Translations under genes and position numbers: made by a program
NCBI RefSeq assembly: GCF_032108445.1
Contig: NZ_CP134876.1
Coordinates: forward strand, 2,046,001 to 2,110,000
From: Micromonospora halotolerans
GTDB taxonomy: Bacteria > Actinomycetota > Actinomycetes > Mycobacteriales > Micromonosporaceae
Length of the DNA: 64,000 nt
Direction: 5' to 3'
Shown: one piece after another, positions 54,127 through 62,756 of the stretch
Position numbering within the stretch: the first letter of the stretch is position 1
Layout: the number at the start of each line of letters is the position of its first letter
The notes under the pieces: model-generated
What the model saw: only the letters and a program-made list of their open reading frames with translations
Database searches by the model: none
Told to the model about the DNA's origin: nothing

Positions 54127-55014
54127 ATGATCCTGGCCCGCGCCGACCAGGTCAGCCGCCGCTACGGCGAGGTGCTGGCACTGGACCGGGTCGACCTGAC
54201 CGTCCGCGCCGGGGAGCTGGTGGGCCTGCTCGGGCCGAACGGGGCCGGCAAGAGCACCCTGCTCAACCTGCTGGTCGGGCTGCGCCGCCCCACCTCCGGC
54301 CGGGTCGAGCTGCTCGGCGGCGACCCGCGCGACCCGGCGAGCCGGCGGCAACTCGGGGTGACCCCGCAGGAGACCGGCCTGCCCGGCACGCTGCGGGTCG
54401 GCGAGGTGGTCGACTTCGTCTCCGCGCACTTCCCCGACCCGGTGCCCCGGGGCGAGCTGCTCGACCGGTTCGGCCTCAGCGACCAGGTGCGCCGGCAGAC
54501 CGGCGGCCTGTCGGGCGGCCAGCGCCGCCGGCTGGCCGTGGCGCTCGCCTTCGTCGGCCGGCCCCGCCTCGTGATCCTCGACGAGCCCACCACCGGGCTG
54601 GACGTGGAGGCCCGGCGCACCCTGTGGGAGGCGGTCCGGGCCTTCCACGCCGAGGGCGGCACGGTCCTGCTGAGCAGCCACTACCTGGAGGAGGTGGAGG
54701 CGCTGGCGGAGCGGGTGGTGGTGATCGGGCACGGGCGCGTCCTCGCCGACGACTCGGTGGCGGCGATCCGTGACATCGTCGGCGTACGCCGGGTCAGCCT
54801 GGTCGCCGACGACCTGCCGCCGCTGCCCGGCGTGGTGGCCACCGAGCACACCGAGGGGCGCACCCACCTGCTCACCACCGACGCCGACCAGCTCGTCCGG
54901 GACCTGGTCACCGCCGGCGTGGCGTTCCGCGACCTCGAGGTCCGACCCACCTCCCTGGAGGAGGCGTTCCTCACCCTGACCGCCGGCGACCGGCCCGCAC
55001 CCACCCCCGCCTAG
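54127..55014 (+). CDS. ABC-2-type transporter ATP-binding protein
   Basis: A 295-residue ATPase. Walker A GPNGAGKST (about 37-45), signature LSGGQRRRLAVAL, Walker B LVILDEPTTGLD and switch His in LLSSHYLEE are intact. The C-terminal region (from about 215) is the usual extra domain of drug/antibiotic exporter ATPases (DrrA/CcmA type). ATG 54127 has GAGGAG 7 bases upstream. It pairs with the permease 9 bases downstream and exports an unknown compound. Confidence 0.92.
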   Translation: MILARADQVSRRYGEVLALDRVDLTVRAGELVGLLGPNGAGKSTLLNLLVGLRRPTSGRVELLGGDPRDPASRRQLGVTPQETGLPGTLRVGEVVDFVSAHFPDPVPRGELLDRFGLSDQVRRQTGGLSGGQRRRLAVALAFVGRPRLVILDEPTTGLDVEARRTLWEAVRAFHAEGGTVLLSSHYLEEVEALAERVVVIGHGRVLADDSVAAIRDIVGVRRVSLVADDLPPLPGVVATEHTEGRTHLLTTDADQLVRDLVTAGVAFRDLEVRPTSLEEAFLTLTAGDRPAPTPA

Positions 55015-55023
55015 GAGACCTCC

Positions 55024-55761
55024 GTGCCGCTCGCCCTGGTCCACGCCCGCTACCAGCTCCTGGAGATCATCCGGATCCCGGTGGCGGTGGTCGGCAGCGC
55101 CTTCTTCCCCGCCGCCGCCATGCTCTTCTTCGTGGTGCCGTTCGCCGGTGACGACGCCGCCGGCGCCACCTACGCCACCGCCGCCATGGTCACCTTCGCG
55201 GTGATGAGCGCCAACATCTTCCAGTACGGCATCGGCGTGGCCGAGGACCGCGACCAGCCCTGGAACCCGTACACGCGGACCCTCCCGGCCGGTCCCGGGC
55301 CGCGCCTGGCCGGACGGATCCTGGCCGGCCTGGTGCTGACCTACTTCTCGATGATCCCGGTGGTGGTGATCGCCGCGGTCGCCACCGCGGCGCGGGTGAC
55401 GCCGGCGCAGTTCCTGCTCGGCCTCGCCGCCGTCGCGGTGATCTCGGTGCCGTTCACCCTGCTCGGGTTGTCCATCGGCTACTCGCTGCCGAGCAAGGCG
55501 GCCATCGTCGTGGCCCAGGTGATCTTCTTCCCGCTGGCGTTCGGCGGCGGCCTGCTCTCCGGCCCGGACGACGCGCCCGGATTCATCCAGGCGATCGCCC
55601 CCTACCTGCCGACCCGGGGCGCGGTCGAGCTGATGTGGGCGGCCGTCACCGACTGGCGGCCCGACCCCCGGGCCCTGGTGATGCTGGTCGTCTGGGTGGT
55701 GGCGCTCGCGGCGGTCGCCGGGTGGGCGTACCGGCGGGATGAGGGACGCCGCTTCACCTGA
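55024..55761 (+). CDS. ABC-2-type transporter permease
   Basis: A 245-residue membrane protein with six helices of the ABC-2 family (YQLLEIIRIPVAVVGSAFFPAAAMLFFVVPF; FPLAFGGGLLSGPDDAPGFIQAIAPYLPTRGAVELMWAAV). It forms the channel of the exporter whose ATPase is encoded just upstream. GTG 55024 is preceded by AGGAG. Confidence 0.9.
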   Translation: MPLALVHARYQLLEIIRIPVAVVGSAFFPAAAMLFFVVPFAGDDAAGATYATAAMVTFAVMSANIFQYGIGVAEDRDQPWNPYTRTLPAGPGPRLAGRILAGLVLTYFSMIPVVVIAAVATAARVTPAQFLLGLAAVAVISVPFTLLGLSIGYSLPSKAAIVVAQVIFFPLAFGGGLLSGPDDAPGFIQAIAPYLPTRGAVELMWAAVTDWRPDPRALVMLVVWVVALAAVAGWAYRRDEGRRFT

Positions 55762-55855
55762 CCTTTTGTCCCAATCCGGCCCGGTGGCCGGTGGGACGGT
55801 GCCACGATGCCGGCAGGGCGTGCCAGCGGGGCCGCTCTCGGCGAGAGGGGTCAGC

Positions 55856-56614
55856 GTGGACGGCGTGGAGCCCGGCACGCCCTGCTGGGCCGACCTGGCC
55901 ACGCCCGGGTTGGACGACGCCAAGCGGTTCTACCCGGAGCTGTTCGGCTGGACCGGCCGGGTGTCGGCGGAGCCGGGCGCGGGTGGCTACACCATGTTCC
56001 TCAAGGACGGCCGGGCCGTCGCCGGAGCCGGGCCGCCCGCCGCACCGGACCAGGTGCCGGTCTGGTCGACGTACGTGGCCACCGACGACGCGGACCTGGT
56101 CGCCACCCGGGTGGAGGCGGCCGGCGGCCAGGTGGTGGTCTCTCCGTTCGACGTCTTCGAGCAGGGCCGGATGGCGGTCCTCGCCGACCCCGCCGGTGCG
56201 GTGTTCAGCGTGTGGCAGCCGATGGCGATGCGCGGGGCGGAGCTGTTCAACGCCCCCGGCTCGATGTGCTGGAACGAGCTGGTCACGCCCGATCCCGAAC
56301 GGGCGAAGGACTTCTACGCGCTGGTCTTCGGCTGGCACCCCGAGGAGCAGTCGTCCGGCCCGGTCACCTACACGGGGTGGCGGTGCGGCGCCCGGATCGT
56401 CGCCGGCATGATGCCGCAGCTGGAACCGCTGCCCGAGGACCTGCCGGCGTACTGGACGGTCTACTTCGCGGTCGAGGACGCGGATGCCACGGCGGCCCGC
56501 GCCGCCGAGCTGGGCGGCACCATCCTCGTCCCGCCCCGGGACAACCCGGCCGGCCGCGGCGCCGCGCTCCGCGACCCCCAGGGGGCGCTCTTCTCGGTCA
56601 CGGCGCTCCGCTGA
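55856..56614 (+). CDS. Double VOC (glyoxalase/bleomycin-resistance fold) protein
   Basis: A 252-residue soluble protein of two VOC modules: about 1-120 (GTPCWADLATPGLDDAKRFYPELFGWTG) and 130-250 (GSMCWNELVTPDPERAKDFYALVFGWHP). It resembles the CFP-30B/27-kDa antigen type of actinobacteria. Candidate metal ligands vary, and no substrate can be named. GTG 55856 has GAGAGGGG 5 bases before it; the upstream frame overlapping the permease gene is not VOC-like. Confidence 0.87.
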   Translation: MDGVEPGTPCWADLATPGLDDAKRFYPELFGWTGRVSAEPGAGGYTMFLKDGRAVAGAGPPAAPDQVPVWSTYVATDDADLVATRVEAAGGQVVVSPFDVFEQGRMAVLADPAGAVFSVWQPMAMRGAELFNAPGSMCWNELVTPDPERAKDFYALVFGWHPEEQSSGPVTYTGWRCGARIVAGMMPQLEPLPEDLPAYWTVYFAVEDADATAARAAELGGTILVPPRDNPAGRGAALRDPQGALFSVTALR

Positions 56615-56619
56615 CCCGG

Positions 56620-56672
56620 TGTTAGGAGGGGGCCCCTCCTCTACCGGAGGCGTTAAGAGGGGGCCCTTCCTT
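56620..56672. repeat. Twin GGGGCCC hairpin repeat element
   Basis: Two adjacent hairpin-like units, GTTAGGAGGGGGCCCCTCCT and GTTAAGAGGGGGCCCTTCCTT, are joined by CTACCGGAGGC. The first has perfect 8-base arms. It lies between two convergent genes and probably works as a terminator. I recall closely similar GTTAAGAAGGGGCCC repeats as common in Micromonospora, from memory only. Confidence 0.65.
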
Positions 56673-57452
56673 TCAGCGGGGGCGGACGGGGACCACCAGG
56701 GGGCCGTGGTCGCCGGGGATTACCCGGATGTTGGCGCGGTAGTGGCGGGCCAGCAGGGCCTCGGTGAGGACCTCCTGCGGCGGGCCGGCCGCGGCGACCC
56801 GGCCGTCGGCGAGCAGGACGAGGCGGTCGGCGTACTCGCCGGCGATGGAGAGGTCGTGCATGGTGGCGAGCACGGTCAGGTCGTGCTCCTGGCGGAGCTG
56901 GTCGACCAGTTCCAGCACCTCCTGCTGGTGGCCGATGTCCAGCGCGCTGGTCGGCTCGTCGAGCAGCAGCAGGGTGGCGCCCTGGGCCAGCGCCCGGGCC
57001 AGGAAGACCCGCTGCCGCTCGCCACCGGAGAGGGTGGCCAGCTCGCGGCGCCCGAACGCGCCCAGGTCGAGCCGGTCCAGCACCTCGTGCACGGCCGCCA
57101 GGTCGGCGGCGGACTCCCGACCCAGCGCCGGGATGTACGGGGTGCGCCCCAGCAGCACGTAGTCGAGGACCGACATGCCGGCCGGCACCACCGGGGACTG
57201 CGCCACGGTGGCCACCACCCGGGCCCGGTCGCGGCGGCGGAGGGAGTTGATCGGCGTACCGAAGAGGGAGACCGCGCCCGGCGCGGGCAGCAGGCCGCCG
57301 ACGGCGCGCAGCAGGGTCGACTTCCCGGCGCCGTTCGGGCCGATCACGGTGACCCACTCGCCCACCGCGACCGTGAGGTCCACGCCGGCCAGGATCGGCG
57401 TGCCCCCCAGGGCGACCCGCAGGTCGCGCAGCTCCACGGCGGGCGCGCTCAT
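56673..57452 (-). CDS. btuD: Cobalamin-type ABC transporter ATP-binding protein
   Basis: A 259-residue ATPase of the FecCD/BtuD type. Walker A GPNGAGKSTLL, Q-loop VAQSP, signature TLSGGERQRVFLARAL, Walker B LLLLDEPTSALD and switch His in TMHDLS are intact. Its ATG overlaps the permease stop (ATGA). The cobalamin riboswitch upstream of the operon makes vitamin B12 (or its precursors) the likely substrate. Confidence 0.87.
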   Translation of the reverse strand: MSAPAVELRDLRVALGGTPILAGVDLTVAVGEWVTVIGPNGAGKSTLLRAVGGLLPAPGAVSLFGTPINSLRRRDRARVVATVAQSPVVPAGMSVLDYVLLGRTPYIPALGRESAADLAAVHEVLDRLDLGAFGRRELATLSGGERQRVFLARALAQGATLLLLDEPTSALDIGHQQEVLELVDQLRQEHDLTVLATMHDLSIAGEYADRLVLLADGRVAAAGPPQEVLTEALLARHYRANIRVIPGDHGPLVVPVRPR

Positions 57453-58636
57453 GTCAGCACCCGGCGGGCGGTGCGCAGGACGAGCACGAAGAACGGGCCG
57501 CCGAGCAGCGCGGTGACCACGCCGATCGGGACCTCGGCGGGCGCGGCGGCGGTCCGGGCGACCACGTCGGTCAGCGCCAGGAACGCCCCGCCGAACAGCA
57601 TCGACAGCGGCAGGATCACCCGGTAGCTCGACCCGGCGAGCAGCCGTACGGTGTGCGGCACGATGATGCCGACGAAGCCGATCAGGCCGGAGGCGGACAC
57701 GGCGGCGGCGGTGCCCAGCGAGGCGGCGGCGATCAGCAGGTAGCGGGAGCGCTGCGGGTGCAGCCCGAGGCTGGCGGCCTCGTCGTCGCCGACGGAGAGC
57801 ACGTCCAGCTCGCGGCGGTGCAGCAGCACCACCACGGCGGTGAGCACGAAGTAGGGCAGGACCAGCCGGACGTCGTGCCAGCCGGCGGTGGCCAGCCTGC
57901 CGAGCAGCCAGGAGTAGACCTGCTGGATGCTCTCGGAATGCCGTTGCAGCAGGTACGTCTGCCCGGCGGAGAGGAACGCCGAGACCGCCACCCCGGCCAG
58001 GATCAGCGTGGCCGGTGACCGGGACCGGCCGCCCGCCGCACCGAGCCCGTACGTCATGGCGACCGCGCCGAGCGACCCGACGAACGCGGCGAGCGGGATG
58101 GTGACCGGCATCCCGGTGATCGCCCCGCCCGCTCCGGCGCCCAGCGTGATGACCGCGGTCACCGCGAGCCCGGCGCCGGCCGCCACGCCCAGCAGGTACG
58201 GGTCCGCGAGGGGATTGCGGAAGACACCCTGGTAGCAGCCGCCGGCCAGGGCGAGCAGGGCGCCGACGAGGAGGCCGAGCACGACCCGGGGCAGCCGCAG
58301 CTCGGTGATGATGGCGACCTCCCGCTCGGTGAGCCCGCTGTCCAGGTGCACCCCGGGCAGCAGGTTGAGCAGTTCGGCGGCGACGCTGCCCGGCGGCAGG
58401 CTGACCGGGCCGAGCGAGACGCCGGCCACGAGCGCCACCAGCACCGCGGCGAGGCCGACGAGCAGCCAGCGGGTGCGCAGCCCGGCCGGCCGGACGGTCG
58501 CACCCGCTGCGGCCGCCCGCCTCCCGTCCCGGGTCACGGGGGTACCCGGGTCGTCCCTGCCGGGCGCCCCGGCGGGCCGGGGCGCCTGGGGCGTCCTGGC
58601 CGGCCGGGACGCGTTGTCCGCCGGTCGCACGGTCAC
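57449..58636 (-). CDS. btuC: Cobalamin-type ABC transporter permease (FecCD family)
   Basis: A permease of about 395 residues. An Arg/Pro/Ala-rich cytoplasmic extension of about 55 residues precedes ten helices. Family marks are LRLPRVVLGLLVGALLALAGGCYQGVFRNPLADPYLLGVAAGAGL, GRLATAGW, and SGLIGFVGIIVPHTVRLLAG in the ATPase coupling region. GTG 58636 lies 2 bases after the binding-protein stop; the N-terminal extension makes the exact start uncertain. Confidence 0.87.
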   Translation of the reverse strand: MTVRPADNASRPARTPQAPRPAGAPGRDDPGTPVTRDGRRAAAAGATVRPAGLRTRWLLVGLAAVLVALVAGVSLGPVSLPPGSVAAELLNLLPGVHLDSGLTEREVAIITELRLPRVVLGLLVGALLALAGGCYQGVFRNPLADPYLLGVAAGAGLAVTAVITLGAGAGGAITGMPVTIPLAAFVGSLGAVAMTYGLGAAGGRSRSPATLILAGVAVSAFLSAGQTYLLQRHSESIQQVYSWLLGRLATAGWHDVRLVLPYFVLTAVVVLLHRRELDVLSVGDDEAASLGLHPQRSRYLLIAAASLGTAAAVSASGLIGFVGIIVPHTVRLLAGSSYRVILPLSMLFGGAFLALTDVVARTAAAPAEVPIGVVTALLGGPFFVLVLRTARRVLT

Positions 58637-58638
58637 CG

Positions 58639-59577
58639 TCAGGCCGGAACCTTGGCGGTGGCGTCGACGATCACCTTGAGCAGGTCGACCACGCGCGGGC
58701 CCCACCGGGAGGCGATGTCGTCGTCCAGCGCCACGATCTGGTTGTTCTTCACCGCGGTGACGCCGGCCCAGCCGCTGCGGGCCTTGACGGTCTCCGCAGT
58801 CTGCTTGCAGCACTTGGTGTCGGCCAGGAAGACGAAGTCGGGGTTCGCCTTGACGATGACCTCCTGGGAGAGCTGCGGGTAGCCGCCGTTCTTTCCGTCG
58901 GCGTCCGCCGGGTCGGCGATGTTCTGCAGCCCGGCGAGGGCGTAGATCGAGCCGATGAAGGTCTTGCTGGTCGCGCTGTACAGCTCCGGGCCCAGCTCGT
59001 GGTAGTAGGTGAGCTTCTTCGCCCGCTGCGGCAGGTCCTTGGTGATGGCGGCGACGTCGTCCTTCATCTTCTTCGTGACGGCGTCCGCCTCGGCCGGGTG
59101 GCCGGTGAGCTTCCCCAGGTCGGTGATCTGCTGGTAGGTGTCGTCCAGGGTGGTCGCGGCCGGGGTGAGCAGCACCGGGATCTTCAGCGCGGTGAGCTGG
59201 TCGACGATCTTGTTGGTGTCGTTGGCGAGCACCACCAGGTCGGGGCTCCGGCCGACGATCGCCTCGGCGTTCGGCTGGTAGCCGGAGAGGTCGCTCTTCG
59301 GCGCCTCCGGCGGGTAGTTCGACTGGTCGTCGACGGCGGTGACCTGCTTGCCGGCGCCGACGGCGAAGAGCATCTCGGTCGCCGAGGGCGACAGCGAGAC
59401 GATCTTCTCGGGGCGCTTCTCCAGGGTCAGCTTGCCGACGGTGACCGGGAAGGCGGCCGCCGCCGAGCTGCCGCCGGCCGCGGGGGTGTCGTTCGAGGTC
59501 TTCTCGGCGCAGCCGCCGAGGAGCAGCGCGCCGACCGCGAGGGCGGCGGCGAAGAGCCGGGGGGTACGTCTGGACAT
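58639..59577 (-). CDS. btuF: Cobalamin-type ABC transporter substrate-binding lipoprotein
   Basis: A 312-residue lipoprotein with a signal peptide and lipobox LLLGGC (Cys23). It has a class III (TroA/BtuF) binding fold: KIVSLSPSATEMLFAVGAGKQVTAVDDQSNYP, SPDLVVL and a long connecting helix. NPDFVFLADTKCC and SGWAGVTAVKNNQIVALDDDIASRWGPRVVDLL are typical of the second lobe. ATG 59577 has AGGAGG 4-5 bases upstream; that site is partly sequestered by the riboswitch hairpin. First gene of the btu operon. Confidence 0.88.
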   Translation of the reverse strand: MSRRTPRLFAAALAVGALLLGGCAEKTSNDTPAAGGSSAAAAFPVTVGKLTLEKRPEKIVSLSPSATEMLFAVGAGKQVTAVDDQSNYPPEAPKSDLSGYQPNAEAIVGRSPDLVVLANDTNKIVDQLTALKIPVLLTPAATTLDDTYQQITDLGKLTGHPAEADAVTKKMKDDVAAITKDLPQRAKKLTYYHELGPELYSATSKTFIGSIYALAGLQNIADPADADGKNGGYPQLSQEVIVKANPDFVFLADTKCCKQTAETVKARSGWAGVTAVKNNQIVALDDDIASRWGPRVVDLLKVIVDATAKVPA

Positions 59578-59584
59578 CGGTCCT

Positions 59585-59813
59585 CCTGTCGGTCGAGGAT
59601 TGTGGTGCTTCGCCGACAGGGACCTGGGCGGGCCCGTCCGCGAGGCGCCCTTCCTCGAGAGCGCGTGTCGCGACCGTGCCGCAGGCGACCTGGCTCGTCC
59701 CCCCACAGGTGTCGGCGCCGGCCGGGCCGACGCCGTGTGCGGGGCATCACAGTTGCGGGACAGCGCCGGTTTCGCACCGACTTCGCTGCGGGGTGGTCGG
59801 TGCCACCGTAGCG
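59585..59813 (-). ncRNA. Cobalamin riboswitch with Shine-Dalgarno-sequestering hairpin
   Basis: On the minus strand the B12-aptamer core GGTGCGAAACCGGCGCTGTC then CCGCAACTGTGA (59747-59778) and the B12 box GAGCCAGGTCGCCTGC (59681-59696) are present in the right order and spacing. The expression platform is a hairpin of CCTGTCGG with CCGACAGG (59585-59620). Its 3' arm includes the first three bases of the AGGAGGA ribosome site (59581-59587) of btuF, so B12 binding should close translation. Confidence 0.9.
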
Positions 59814-59840
59814 CATGACCAGCGGAGATCGTCCGGACGG

Positions 59841-59883
59841 GAGGCGCGGTGGGACGCCGGCAACTCGGGCCCCACCGCGCCTC
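59841..59883 (-). terminator. Terminator of the M14 carboxypeptidase gene
   Basis: Perfect 13-base arms (GAGGCGCGGTGGG and complement) with a 17-base loop, 4 bases after the stop on the minus strand. Confidence 0.8.
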
Positions 59884-59887
59884 GTGG

Positions 59888-61201
59888 TCAGCAGTACTGG
59901 CTCTGTTTCCCGATCGCCCGGTACGGGCAGTCGGCGTACTCGGAGAGCAGCAGCACGGCCTCCCGGTTGCGCGAGGTCTGGGCGGGGATCACCTCGTCGG
60001 GCGGGTAGAAGCCGCCCCCGGAGGCCGACCCGGGATACATCTCGAAGGTGTACGCCCAGATCTTGTGGGTCCCCCACATCCAGTCGATGCTGGTGCCGTC
60101 GGCGATGTAGAGGTCGCTGGACTGTTCCGGGGTGTAGCCGTTGCTGGACGCCATCTGCCGCCCGATGGCGGCGAAGGTGTTGTACTGGTCGGCGTTCATC
60201 CCCGTGGCGGTGTTGCTGTACGTGTAGCCGTACGGCCAGAGCACCAGCTGCGAGTAGGTGTGGAAGTCGATGTTCGCTTTGATCTGCTGGACCCCGCCGA
60301 CGACCCGGCTGTTGACGAAGCTGCGCAGCGCGGTGGTCTCCGGGGCGGAGAAGGCGGATGGGCCACGGTAGGTCTCCGACGAGGTCGAGCCGGACGAGCC
60401 GCCGCAGCAGCCCCACTGGTAGGACCAGTTCCGGTTCAGGTCGGTGCCGACGGCCGTCGAGCCGCTGTTCGGCTGCCTGTTCTTCCGCCAGGAGCGGTAG
60501 GAGCCGGTGGCGATGTCGTACTCGCTGCCGTCCGGGTTGACGGTGGGGACGATCCAGATCTCGCGGGAGTTGACGAGGTTGGTGATCCGGGAGTCGCTGC
60601 CGTAGTTGTCGGTGAAGAGGTTGAGCAGGTAGATCGCCATCTCGACGGTCAGGTGCTCGCGGGCGTGCTGCTGGGCGTTGAAGAGGAGCTCCGGTTCGCT
60701 CTCGTCGGTGCCGACGTTGTCGGAGATCTTCACGGCCATGAGGTCCCGGCCCTGGTAGGACCGCCCGATGCTGAGCTTGCGGGCGATGGCCGGGTGGTCG
60801 GCGACCACCGTGTTCACCACCGCGGTCAACTCGGCGTAGTCGTGGTAGTTGGAGTCCGCGGGTGGGAAGGCGTACGCGACGGCGCCGGCGGCCGGGGCCG
60901 GGGCCGGGGCGACGTCCTTCTCCAGCCGGAAGCCGAGCCGGGTGATCGCGGCGGCCTCCGCGGCGGTGGCCGTGACGTGCAGCACCCCGTGTTCGGAGTG
61001 GTCGATCGCCGCGCCGGTGCGGGCGACGGCGCTCCGGTCGGCGAGCGTGCGCGGGCCGAGCACCCGGTAGGCGACGGCGGCCGGTTCGCCGTCCGGTGCG
61101 GGCCGGGCGGCGGCCGGGCCGCTGAGCGCGGCCACGAGGGTCAGGCCGACGGCGGCGGCGAGGGCCAGCCGGCGGCGGAGCGGGGACGTGCGGAGGGCCA
61201 T
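59888..61201 (-). CDS. Secreted M14 zinc carboxypeptidase
   Basis: A 437-residue exported protease. It has a signal peptide (1-32), a propeptide-like region (about 40-110) and an M14 catalytic domain. Zinc ligands are His179-x2-Glu182 (QQHARE) and His314 (NIDFHTYSQ); the substrate-binding NR pair is in DLNRNW, and catalytic Glu387 is in YTFEMYPG. Four Cys (GCCGG, DCPY..QYC) can form disulfides. It resembles carboxypeptidase T/SG of actinomycetes. ATG 61201 has GAGGAGG before it. Its role is to trim C-terminal residues from peptides outside the cell. Confidence 0.92.
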   Translation of the reverse strand: MALRTSPLRRRLALAAAVGLTLVAALSGPAAARPAPDGEPAAVAYRVLGPRTLADRSAVARTGAAIDHSEHGVLHVTATAAEAAAITRLGFRLEKDVAPAPAPAAGAVAYAFPPADSNYHDYAELTAVVNTVVADHPAIARKLSIGRSYQGRDLMAVKISDNVGTDESEPELLFNAQQHAREHLTVEMAIYLLNLFTDNYGSDSRITNLVNSREIWIVPTVNPDGSEYDIATGSYRSWRKNRQPNSGSTAVGTDLNRNWSYQWGCCGGSSGSTSSETYRGPSAFSAPETTALRSFVNSRVVGGVQQIKANIDFHTYSQLVLWPYGYTYSNTATGMNADQYNTFAAIGRQMASSNGYTPEQSSDLYIADGTSIDWMWGTHKIWAYTFEMYPGSASGGGFYPPDEVIPAQTSRNREAVLLLSEYADCPYRAIGKQSQYC

Positions 61202-61407
61202 GGACAACCTCCTCGGGGTACGGGCGATCCCGTTGTCCGCACACTTCACCAGGAGTCACATGGTCATATCAACATTCATCACTATCCCCCTCCATCCCGA
61301 CCGCATCCTTCCGCCGGCAATGATTTTCCATGCCTGAACCTCTGGCGAAACTTCCCTCCAGGCGCGACAGTGAACGGCAACGATGCGGTTCACCTGGAGG
61401 AGCTGCC
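61202..61407. promoter_or_regulatory. Divergent control region: carboxypeptidase and C39-like peptidase
   Basis: This 206-base gap contains an AT-rich patch (61258-61290, around CATATCAACATTCATCAC) unlike its surroundings. It probably holds both divergent promoters, but I could not assign -35/-10 pairs with confidence. Good ribosome sites precede both genes. Confidence 0.3.
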
Positions 61408-62727
61408 ATGGACCGGACATCCCTGCGCACGGCCACCCTGGCCGGCGCCACCACACTCGCCCTCCTCGGCACCACCGCGCCGGCCGGCGCGACCACGACC
61501 GTCGCCCACGACGAGCAGATCACCTGGCAGGGCTGGTCCGGCCCGGCGTGGTCGACCGGGACCGCGGCCGGCACCGCCGGCACCGCCGCCGGCCTGACCC
61601 TGACCACCCCGGTCGGCACCATCCTCTACAAGGACCCGCACAGCAACACCCGGCGCACCTGGGCGTACGGGACGTGGACCTCGCCGCTCACCCAGGTCGG
61701 GTTCTCCGCCACCGAGCTGGTCACCTCGTGGAACGCGGACACCCCGGCCGGCACGTGGGTCCAGGTCGAACTCCAGGGCACCTACACGAGCGGCACCCGC
61801 ACCCCCTGGTACGTCATGGGTCGCTGGGCCTCCGGCGACGGCGACATCCGGCGGACGAGCGTCGACCGGCAGGGCGACAAGACCTCCAGCGTCCTCACCG
61901 ACACGTTCAGCGTCACCAACCCGGCCGCCGGCGTGCTGCTGCGGGCGTACCAGCTTCGGGTGACGCTCTACCGGGACCCGGCGTCGACCGTCACGCCGGT
62001 GCTGCGGTCCGTCGGCGCCATGAGCTCGAACGTGCCGGACCGGTTCACCGTCACACCGAGCGCCGGGCACATCGCCTGGGGCACCGAGCTGGCCGTGCCG
62101 CGCTACTCCCAGAACATCCACGCCGGCCAGTACCCGGAGTACGGCGGCGGCGGCGAGGCGTGGTGCTCGCCCACCTCCACCGAGATGGTCGTCGAGTACT
62201 GGGGCCGCGAGCCCTCCCCGGCCGACACGTCCTGGGTGGACCCCGGCTACGCCGATCCGACGGTCGACCACGCAGCTCGGATGGCCTACGACTGGCAGTA
62301 CGGCGGCACCGGCAACTGGCCGTTCAACACCGCGTACGCGGCCAGCTTCCCCGGCCTGGAGGCCAAGGTGACCCGGCTGCACTCGCTGGACGAGCTGGAG
62401 CACTTCATCGCCGCCGGCATCCCCGTGGTGACCAGCCAGTCCTTCCTCGCCAGCGAGCTGGACGGGGCGGGCTACGGCACGGCGGGGCACCTCATGGTGG
62501 TGGTCGGCTTCACCGCCACCGGCGACGTGATCGCCAACGACCCGGCCTCGCCCAGCGACGCCGCCGTCCGGCACGTCTACCGACGCGACCAGTTCGAGCA
62601 GATCTGGCTGCGTACCCGGCGGACCACCGGGGGCGGCGGTACCGGCAGCGGCTCCGGCGGCGTCGTCTACCTGATCAAACCGACCGAGGTGGCCTGGCCC
62701 TCCGTGGCCGGTTCCACCAACTGGTGA
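61408..62727 (+). CDS. Secreted C39-like (papain-fold) peptidase, copy 1
   Basis: A 439-residue exported protein with a signal peptide (1-28). A beta-sandwich-like domain follows (about 35-215; VAHDEQITWQGWSG, TGTWVQVELQGTY, WYVMGRWASGD). The C-terminal peptidase_C39_2-like domain starts at VPRYSQNIHAGQYPEYGGGGEAWCSPTS. The catalytic set is Cys253 (AWCSPTS), His361 (AGHLMVVVGF) and Asn377-Asp378 (IANDPAS). Relatives are uncharacterised; cell-wall or protein hydrolysis outside the cell is plausible. ATG 61408 is preceded by CTGGAGGAG. A paralogue starts 30 bases downstream. Confidence 0.82.
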   Translation: MDRTSLRTATLAGATTLALLGTTAPAGATTTVAHDEQITWQGWSGPAWSTGTAAGTAGTAAGLTLTTPVGTILYKDPHSNTRRTWAYGTWTSPLTQVGFSATELVTSWNADTPAGTWVQVELQGTYTSGTRTPWYVMGRWASGDGDIRRTSVDRQGDKTSSVLTDTFSVTNPAAGVLLRAYQLRVTLYRDPASTVTPVLRSVGAMSSNVPDRFTVTPSAGHIAWGTELAVPRYSQNIHAGQYPEYGGGGEAWCSPTSTEMVVEYWGREPSPADTSWVDPGYADPTVDHAARMAYDWQYGGTGNWPFNTAYAASFPGLEAKVTRLHSLDELEHFIAAGIPVVTSQSFLASELDGAGYGTAGHLMVVVGFTATGDVIANDPASPSDAAVRHVYRRDQFEQIWLRTRRTTGGGGTGSGSGGVVYLIKPTEVAWPSVAGSTNW

Positions 62728-62756
62728 CCCATCCCTTCCCACCCAACGGAGTACCC

